Source of the DNA: Cervus elaphus
Taxonomy: Eukaryota > Chordata > Mammalia > Artiodactyla > Cervidae
Direction of reading: 5' to 3'
Length of the DNA stretch: 64,000 nucleotides
NCBI RefSeq assembly: GCF_910594005.1
Contig: NC_057826.1
Span: 19,563,501 to 19,627,500 of the forward strand
Shown: positions 56,885 to 64,000 of the stretch, one piece after another
Position numbering within the stretch: position 1 is the stretch's first letter
How the letters are laid out: each line of letters begins with the position of its first letter
The notes under the pieces: model-generated
Seen by the model: only the letters and a program-made list of their open reading frames with translations
Told to the model about the DNA's origin: nothing
Database searches by the model: none
Position numbers and translations under genes: made by a program

Positions 56885-57850
56885 GGCATTTGCTTTTTTT
56901 TTTTAACTGAATTATAGTTGACATACAATATTATATTCGTCACATGCGTACAACATAGTCATTTGACATTTGTATATATTGTGAGATAATCCCCACAAAA
57001 GGTTTAGTTATCATCTGTCACCGTACCAAGTTAATACAGTATTACTGACCATATTCCTATGCTGTACATTACATTCCCATGACTTATTTTATACCAGAAG
57101 CTTGTACCTCTTGACCTCCTTTACCCAATTTGCCCAACCCAAATCCCCTCCCCTTTGACAACTACCAATCTGTTCTCTATGAGTCTGGATTTTGTTTTGT
57201 TTTTTTGTTTTGTTTTGTGTTTTAGATTTCACATATAAGTGAAAGCATGAGGTATTTGTCTTTAAATTATTTCACTTAGCATAATGCCCTTAAGGTCCAT
57301 CCATGTTATGAAAGTGAAAGTGAAGTCGCTCAGTCATATCTGACTCTTTGCAACCTTGTGGACTGTAGCCTACCAGGCTCCTCCATCCATGGGATTTTCC
57401 AGGCAAGAATACTGGAGTGGGTTGCCATTTCCTTCTCCAGGGGATCTTCCCGACCCAGGGATTGAACCTGGGTCTCCCGCATTGCAGGCAGACTCTTTAA
57501 CCTCTGAGCCACCAGGGAATCCATGTTATGACAAGTGGAAAAATTTCACCTTTCTATGGTTGAGTAATAGTCCATTCTATATCTATACCATATCTTCTTT
57601 ATCTATTCATCTATTGATGAACACTTAAGTTGTTTTCGTATCTTGCCTACTGTAAATAACACTGTGATGAACACATGGTTGCATATATATCTTTTCGAAT
57701 TAGTGCTTTTGCTTTCTTCCGATAAATACCAGTAAGTGGGACTGCTGGATCATGTAGTAGTTCTACTTTCAGTTTTTTGAGGAAACTCCATACTGTTTTC
57801 CACAGTGGCTACACCAGTATAAGGATTCATATTCTTCAATCCCCCAAAAA
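56885..57850 (-). mobile_element. L1 relic, 3' UTR and ORF2 end, antisense
   Basis: Starts with a T-run and 'aactgaattatagttgacat', then 'gaccatattcctatgctgta', 'agcataatgcccttaaggtc', and after the Bov-tA 'ctatggttgagtaatagtcc', 'atactgttttccacagtggc'. Antisense L1 in full order. Split by a Bov-tA at 57312-57518. It faces the sense L1 at 54586. Confidence 0.92.
57312..57518 (-). mobile_element. Bov-tA SINE, antisense, with 13 bp target duplication
   Basis: Near-consensus antisense Bov-tA. 'atccatgttatga' occurs at 57299-57311 and 57519-57531, so it inserted in the antisense L1 there. The high identity to consensus suggests relative youth. Confidence 0.97.
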
Positions 57851-57854
57851 CATC

Positions 57855-58957
57855 TACTCTGCTTCATTTACTATGCTAAAGCCTTTGACTGTGTGGATCA
57901 CAACAAACTGAAATATTCTTAATGAGATGGGACTACCAGACCACCTGACCTGCTTCCTGAGAAATCTGTATGCAGGTCAAGAAGCAACAGTTAGAACTAG
58001 ACACGGAACAGACTGGTTTCAAATCGGGAAAGGAGTACGTCAAGGCTGTATATTTAAAAGAAAAAAAAAAGGCTGTATATTGTCACCCTGATTATTTAAC
58101 TTATATTCAGAGTACATCATAAGAAACGCTGGGCTGGAAGAAGCACAAGCTGGAATCAAGATTGCTGCGAGAAATATCAATAACCTCAGATATGCAGATG
58201 ACACCACCCTTATGGCAGAAAGCAAAGAAGAACTAAACAGCCTCTTGATGAACATGAAAGAGAAGAGTGAAAAAGTTGGCTTAAAACTCAACATTCAGAA
58301 AACTAAGATCATGGCATCTGGTTCCATCACTTCATGGCAAATAGATGAGGAAACAGCGAAAACAGTGACAGACTTTATTTTCTGGGCTTCAAAATCACTG
58401 CAGATGGTGACTACAACCATGAAATTAAAAGATGCTTGCTCCTTGGAAGAAAAGTTATGACCAACCTAGACAGCATATTAAAAAGCAGAGACATTACTTT
58501 GCCAACATGGCCCATCTAGTCAAAGCTATGGTTTTTCCAGTAGTCATGTATGGATGTGAGAGTTGAAGCATAAAGAAAGCTGAGCGCCAAAGAATTGATG
58601 CTTTTGAACTGTGGTGTTGGAGAAGACTTGAGAGTCTCTTGGACAGCGAGGAGATTAAACCAGTCAATCCTAAAGGAAATCAACCCTGAATATTCACTAG
58701 AAGGACTGATGCTGAGGCTCCAATACTTTGGCCACCTGATGAGAAGAGCTGACTCACTGGAAAAGACCATGATGCTGAGAAAGACTGAGGGTGGGAGGAG
58801 CAGGGGACGACAGAGGATGTGATGGTTGCATGGCATCACCGACTCAACGGATATGAGTTTGAGCAAACTTCGGGAGGTAGCAAAGGAGGGAGACCTGGCG
58901 TGCTGCAGTTCATGGAGTCGCAGAGAGTTGGACACGGTTTAGCAACTGAACAACAAC
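57855..58957 (+). pseudogene. BovB (RTE) LINE, 3' 1.1 kb with RT domain, broken
   Basis: Longest BovB here. It begins upstream of the palm ('atgctaaagcctttgactgt', the FAKAFDCVDH region) and includes the 'RYADDTTLMAESKEEL' motif, 'LKLNIQKTKIMASG' and the C-terminal 'RIDAFELWCWRRLESLLDSE' segment. Frameshifts occur at the A-rich insert (58055-58068) and near 58383 ('ttttctgggctt'). The 3' end is intact ('tttagcaactgaacaacaac'). No endonuclease domain. Confidence 0.95.
58042..58081. repeat. A-rich 14 nt insert between perfect 13 bp direct repeats, inside BovB
   Basis: 'aaggctgtatatt' at 58042-58054 and 58069-58081, with 'taaaagaaaaaaaa' between. The BovB copy at 14 kb has the stretch uninterrupted ('caaggctgtatattgtcacc', from 14141), which proves an insertion with duplication. 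Confidence 0.93.
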
Positions 58958-58969
58958 ATTCTTTAACCC

Positions 58970-59400
58970 AGAAACTCCTCTACATAAACCTATACACTTA
59001 GAAGTTCAAGGACAGCCATAGCAGCACTGTTAACAATGTTTTAACATTGTTAAAAACAAGGTCAGAGAAACTTAAAGTCCATTAATAGGAGACTGGATAA
59101 TAAACTACAGTCATGAACTGGAATAAAACAGAATGAAAGCACAGTACAGTATGCTACAATCTGTGTAAAAATAAACTTTAAAAAGCATACATACTAAATG
59201 CAATATGACATTTCTGGATTGGATCCTGGAAGAGAAAAAGGACATCAGCAGAAAAACTGATGAAATCCAAATAAAATCTATATACTTTAGCTTCACTGTG
59301 TAACCTTTTGGATTTTACTGTATGGGCACTAATAATTATTTGAAACATAAGATTTAATTTAAAAAACCTAATTACTTTGTGATTGTACTTTCATCATTCA
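58970..59400 (+). mobile_element. Old L1 3' end relic
   Basis: 'agcagcactgttaacaatgt', 'gtccattaataggagactgg', 'acagtatgctacaatctgtg' follow the 3' portion of an old L1. It contains a 24 bp palindrome at 59030-59053. Confidence 0.65.
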
Positions 59401-59984
59401 TGGCATTCATATCCTTCTACATACTGCTAATGAGAAACACCAAGGGTACATGTATTGCTTCAATACTTCTAATACTTTCATTACTGTATCTAAACACATA
59501 CCTGCCTCACCTGCTACATTTTAGGTCCTTAAAGGTGGAGGCCAAGCCAGCTCAGCTCTGTCCTCAAGGAATCTGGAGAGTATCTGCCACATGGTAAGAG
59601 TTCAACCAATGAGACTGAAAGGATTGTGCTCAATTTTTCATTAGTACAAAATTTTGTATTTCAACTATCCAAACAGTTCTAGGAGTTTCCTCTGATCCTT
59701 AGTTCATAATGATACAGAAAAGGGAAGCAAGGAGCAGAGATGGGTGAAGTGGTTCTCACTGAGGATTTGGGTAGGAACATGGAGGCCTGTTAGATAAACG
59801 ACCCTCCAACCTCACTTCCTAAACATTTTTGCTCTGTGCTAGAGCTGCAGGGACTATAAAGATAGAAGTCCTTATGGTAGAAGTTAGGCAAAATTAACAT
59901 CAAGACTTGAAAAGGTGAAACACCCTTGGATTTACAAAAATGTCTTCCACAATGGCCATGAAATGCTTTTCAGAGAAAAAAATC
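59401..59984. other. No gene recognised
   Basis: Unassigned; 59525-59600 weakly resembles an L2 or MIR 3' end. Confidence 0.35.
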
Positions 59985-60600
59985 ACTTATTTACACTGTT
60001 GATGGGAATGTAAATTGGTGCAGGCACTATGGAAAACAGTATGGAGGTTCCTCAAAAAACTAAAAATAAGGTTGCTATATGATCAAGCAATCCCACTGCA
60101 GGGCATATATCCAGAGAAAAATGTACACACACACACACACACACACACACAAATATTACTCGGTCATCAAAAAGAATGAAATGATGCCATTTGCAGCAAT
60201 ACAAATGGACCTAGAGATTATCATACTAAATGAAGTCAGAAAGAGAAAGAAAAATACTATATGGTATCACTTATATGTGGAATAAAAAAATACAAGACAA
60301 ATCAACATAACTACAAAACAAAAATAGACTCATATATAGAGAACGGACTTGTGGTTGCCAAGAGGGAGGGGAGAGGAATGGAAGTTTGGTGTTAGCAGAA
60401 GCAAACTACTATACACAATAGGATGGATAAACAACAAGGTCCTGTTGTATAGCACAGGGAACTATAGTCAATATTCTATCACAAACCATAATGGAAGAGT
60501 ATATATATATGTACACACACACATAAAAAACATCACTTTTCTGTACAGAAGAAATTAATACAACACTATAAATCAACTATACTTAAAAAATTTTTTAAAA
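59985..60600 (+). mobile_element. Cetartiodactyl L1, end of ORF2 and 3' UTR
   Basis: 'gatgggaatgtaaattggtg', 'acagtatggaggttcctcaa', 'gcaatcccactgcagggcat' (ORF2 end), 'atatgtggaataaaaaaata', 'cttgtggttgccaagaggga', 'caacaaggtcctgttgtata', 'ataaatcaactatactt' (3' UTR). It is the best match to the artiodactyl L1 lineage in the window. An (AC)13 run lies at 60125-60150. Confidence 0.93.
60125..60150. repeat. (AC)13 microsatellite
   Basis: Perfect AC run within L1. Confidence 0.97.
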
Positions 60601-62138
60601 CAGAGTGTCCAAAGAAAAAATATCCTAGCCTCCAACCCCATCAACATCTAATTCTCCAAACATTCAAAATACAAAAGACAAATGACTAAGGAAACATTCT
60701 GAGGTCCTTGAATGGGTAAAGAAATGCTAACGAATTTGTCCCCAAAGCATTAGTAGTGCTGTTCCGTTTCCACCAGCTCGAAGCCTTAAGTCTACATACC
60801 ACACCATAAAGCAATAAAACCTGGGGCAGACACTGATCTCTGTGAATACCTATTTTTTAAGGTACAAAATGAACAGATGACAGTTAAGGCTCCTTCTGGA
60901 TCTCAAATTCTATCATACCTCTTTTCCTTCACACCCCAAACATAAACTAAGACGCTGCAGTCTTTTCACACAAACTCACACATCAACAGACCCATTTGGT
61001 CTGTGCACTGGGAGAAGAAGCTTACCTACATTACTTTCTCCCTATTTCCAGAGTGGCCTACATATGAGCCAGCATCATATATGAACAGTTCTCAAGTGAA
61101 GGAGAAAAGGATTTATTCAACTTGTTGAAATGAAATTAAAATATGTATACTGTACAAAGAAACATTCGCTGAATTGTGCCTTCATTCATATTCAAGACTA
61201 GAAAAGTTTCTTACTTGGCTTTCACGTGCACTTTTATGTACTGGTTAGTCCACATATAACATCTGCAAGCTATCCTTACAGGTGCGTATTTCTACTTGAT
61301 CTTTTTATTTTATTTGGTGACCACTTTTTACAGCATGGAAAAAAGATGGGAACACTGGGGGAAAGTCACAGGCAAACTTATCCATAGGCAATGATACATG
61401 ATTGATCAGAGGAGAGTTTTGTTCTTGTTTATTTAACATAATCCTTAGTTCGAACTGACTGGGCTAAAAGATGATTGTGTAAAAGGCAGAACAGAGGTCT
61501 GTGAGTAGCAGCAACATGATAAAAGCATGGTATAATGCACATTGAGAGCTTATCTCTTTCCATTGAAATGTTCCCTTTCAAAACACAGAAATAACATTGT
61601 GCTGCTAACAAATATAGCTGTCTTCTAAAACAGTTATTTCCCCCTAAATAACCAGCATTTTACAGTACAGGTGCTTTCCAAATAATATGGGGAGAGAGAA
61701 GAGTTTTCCAAGAAACCTTCAAATGAGCTCAAAAGTCCACAGTGAAAGACACATCGCAGGGGATGAGGACATGAGATAATATCCATCTGTCAGGTGAGCC
61801 GGAACAGCCTCCCTCAGTAAAGGAACTCGAACACGTTTCAGAGGAGGGAAAGCTGCCTGACAGGTGGAGAGAAGAAAAGGAAATGCCAGGCAAGAAGAAA
61901 GATGTGCGTAGGAGCTACCACTGTACTTTCTCAAGCAGCAGAGACACAGCGTGACGTGATGTGTGGCAGAGATTATCTTAGTCATTAAGACAAACTGAAG
62001 GGGAGAATGTACGTCACTTCACACTCCGAGGCTCGGTTTCCTCGTATGTTTCAGGGGAAGGGTGGACCACGTGATTTGGATAGCTCACTTCCTCGGAGGT
62101 CACCGAACACCCTATGACCCTTCAAGGTGCGTGGCTTA
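60601..62138. other. No gene recognised; old repeat piece about 61760-61940
   Basis: 61820-61930 ('gaggagggaaagctgcctga', 'ggaaatgccaggcaagaaga') resembles the unnamed old repeat at 31535. The remainder is unassigned. Confidence 0.4.
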
Positions 62139-62205
62139 GCAGCCCATTTGATAGATGAACAGAAAGAGGCTCAGCATCCTGAAGGGACCTCTGGTTACAG
62201 GGCTT
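62139..62205 (-). mobile_element. MIR SINE fragment, antisense
   Basis: 'agcccatttgatagatgaac' and 'agaaagaggctcagcatcct' resemble the antisense MIR core. Confidence 0.5.
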
Positions 62206-62270
62206 TTTTAGACATTAAAAAGAATATGCATGATAACTACTGAGGAGAAAGAGGGGGTGTGATGCTATGA

Positions 62271-62480
62271 CAGGCTTCCCAGGTGGCTCAGTGGTAAAGA
62301 ATCGGCCTGCCAGTGTAGGAGCTCTGAGTTCAATCCCTGAGTCAGGAAGATCCCCTGGAGTAGGAAAGAAATGAAAACCTGCTCCAGTATTCTTGCCTGG
62401 GAAATCCCATGAGCCTGGCAGGCTATATAGCCCATGGGGTCGCAAAGAGTCAGACACGACTTAGCGACTAAACAACAACG
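62271..62480 (+). mobile_element. Bov-tA SINE
   Basis: 'ggcttcccaggtggctcagt', 'gagttcaatccctgagtcag', 'cctgctccagtattcttgcc', 'gtcagacacgacttagcgac', then (AAC)n. Confidence 0.95.
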
Positions 62481-63154
62481 ATAATATTAAAACTGACTTT
62501 AAAAAATCTGAGCTCCTGAACATAACCACCTGATACAAGAATGGCTATATTCTTTTCTTGAGAGCAAAGGAATAAAGGAACTGTATCTATCTTCCCTGTC
62601 ATGCCAGACAGAGGAAAGGAAAGCGCATAGAACATTCTTTACTTTGAAGAGTGTCCTCTAAGAAGTCCTTCAAGGGAAACCACAGGACAAAGAATGGTAT
62701 GTCTTCCTGTGGGAGCAATGACTATCATTTAATTATGCATTCCTGCAGAGTCCATAACGAGGTAGGTGTTACCGTGAACATTCAACACATTCCTTAGCAG
62801 TTGAACAGGGGTGAGCAGTAAACGGAAGGAGCCATCCATCCTCAGAAGCACTGAAGACAGCCCTCAATGCAGATTCTAAAACGAGCTGTTAGTTCTATAC
62901 AAAAGCTCAACAGCTATTATGACAACCTACCTGTCATTATTTAACTGCGGAATTCCATACATATAAATTCCCATCTGGCAGCAAGAGAGTCCAATAAATA
63001 AAACTAGCCTTAAAACTTCATAACCAAATTTAGAAGTTAATGAGGTCTACTTATTTCTAAGTCAGCTCGTCAAATTTAGCCCCTGCCCCATCCCATTTCT
63101 CTAGATAAAGATGTGAAATTAAAGAACACATATTTAGATTAAACCCGCTCTACT
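62481..63154. other. No gene recognised
   Basis: Unassigned. Confidence 0.4.
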
Positions 63155-63560
63155 GATGGGAGACACTCTGGTAGTAAAACAATTTGGGAGTATCTATTAC
63201 AATACCCCATGACCTGACAACTGCCTAGAGAAACATATGCCCACGTATGCAGTGCCAAGGACAAGGATATTCTTTGCAGCCTTATTTGTAATCAGAAACT
63301 ACTAGAAACACTCTAGATCAGCAGTAGGAAAATAAGCAGAAAAATTATGGTATATTCCCATGATTAGTCTACATAAGCAGCAGTTTAAAATGATGAACTA
63401 GATTTATTTCAACCAGCACAGACAGATCCCCGAAACATGTTAATGTGAAGTTTTAAAACACAAAATACATTTATATTATAAATACCAAATCAACCAAGTG
63501 TTTGCCTCTGGGAAACCAACAAGAGGAGGCAGGGAGTAAATCTTATAAACTCATTTATTA
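63155..63560 (+). mobile_element. Old L1 relic, ORF2 end and 3' UTR
   Basis: 'ctactgatgggagacactct', 'aacaatttgggagtatctat', 'agcagtaggaaaataagcag', 'ttatggtatattcccatgat' follow the terminal part of an old L1. Confidence 0.75.
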
Positions 63561-63740
63561 CTTTTATTAAAAAGTTAATTTTAAAAAACACCTTGCAAGG
63601 ATGTTATTGGGTTATCAAATAGCAGGAGTACAGATAAGGCACAATATCTCTGTGTTGCAGTTATCTCTGCAAACACTGCTAAATTAAAATCTAATCAAGT
63701 ATAAAAGAAGACAAATTACCAGGAGCAACCAAAACATCAT

Positions 63741-63791
63741 AAATGAAGCTGGGGTTTTAAAAATAAATAAATAAATGAAGCTGGGGTTTTA
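63741..63791. repeat. A-rich 13 nt insert between perfect 19 bp direct repeats
   Basis: 'aaatgaagctggggtttta' at 63741-63759 and 63773-63791 flank 'aaaataaataaat'. No mismatch between the copies. Confidence 0.88.
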
Positions 63792-64000
63792 TCTGATGAA
63801 GAAAAGACTGTCAACTTAATGGCCACATGAAGCTTCAACTGGTATAACACGTTATTACTGGTGGGAGCCTGTATACACATTCTTTTTCCAGCCTAAAAAC
63901 TTTTAACAGTAACTGAAAAAGGACCTAATATAGAAATGACAAAATTACGTTAACATCACTAAAAGAAAAGAGTCATGCTCCCTTTTAATCACTAAGAATC

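Noticed and set aside
56838..56915. T-rich doublet 'tgcttttttttttt' as a tail-only insertion
   Set aside because: The second T-run is the natural tail of the antisense L1 that starts there, and the matching part is almost only T.

Overview
The window looks like ruminant nuclear DNA, most likely from a bovid. It is AT-rich and dense in mobile elements that occur together only in ruminants: tRNA-Glu-derived Bov-tA SINEs (about 15 copies), BovB/RTE LINE pieces (6), and cetartiodactyl CHR SINEs (6). Beneath these lie older mammalian layers: many L1 relics, L2, MIR, a hAT element, a mariner MITE and an antisense MaLR LTR. The species cannot be fixed from these elements alone. I found no host protein-coding gene, rRNA, tRNA gene or CpG island. 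Every open reading frame I examined is either inside a transposon relic or short and without recognisable homology. The window is best read as intergenic or deep-intronic DNA.

Layout: 1-7.7 kb is a nested LINE block. It holds an antisense L1 split by a Bov-tA, a CHR-2 SINE with target duplications, an L1 3' end, and a long L1 ORF2 relic interrupted by a dimeric Bov-tA, a T-rich mini-insert, an AC microsatellite and a Bov-tA/BovB pair. 7.7-14 kb is mostly unassigned, with an L1 tail, an L2, a dispersed 80-90 bp direct repeat and a clean 62 bp tandem duplication. 14-17.3 kb holds three BovB pieces. 18-28 kb carries MIR, several Bov-tA copies, a 296 bp L1 insertion with a perfect 12 bp target duplication, and a 498 bp imperfect inverted repeat at 21136-21633. 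28-48 kb is sparse, with CHR, MIR, L2 and L1 relics, a mariner MITE and a hAT element. 48.8-51.6 kb is again strongly nested: two SINEs in one target site, a BovB inside an L2, and an apparent polyadenylated retrocopy inside a MIR. 54-61 kb is an L1/BovB block. The last 3 kb holds a Bov-tA and an old L1.

Three observations deserve follow-up. (1) The inverted repeat at 21.1-21.6 kb has arms of about 185 bp, roughly 88% identical by eye, and matches no family I know. (2) Five tiny A- or T-rich inserts (10-32 nt) are each flanked by 13-19 bp direct repeats, as if only a poly(A) tail had been retrotransposed; one can be checked against an uninterrupted BovB copy inside this window. (3) A putative retrocopy of about 815 bp has AATAAA, a poly(A) run and a 16 bp target duplication inside a MIR. 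All boundaries were read by eye; family names come from recognised consensus features, not from a database search.
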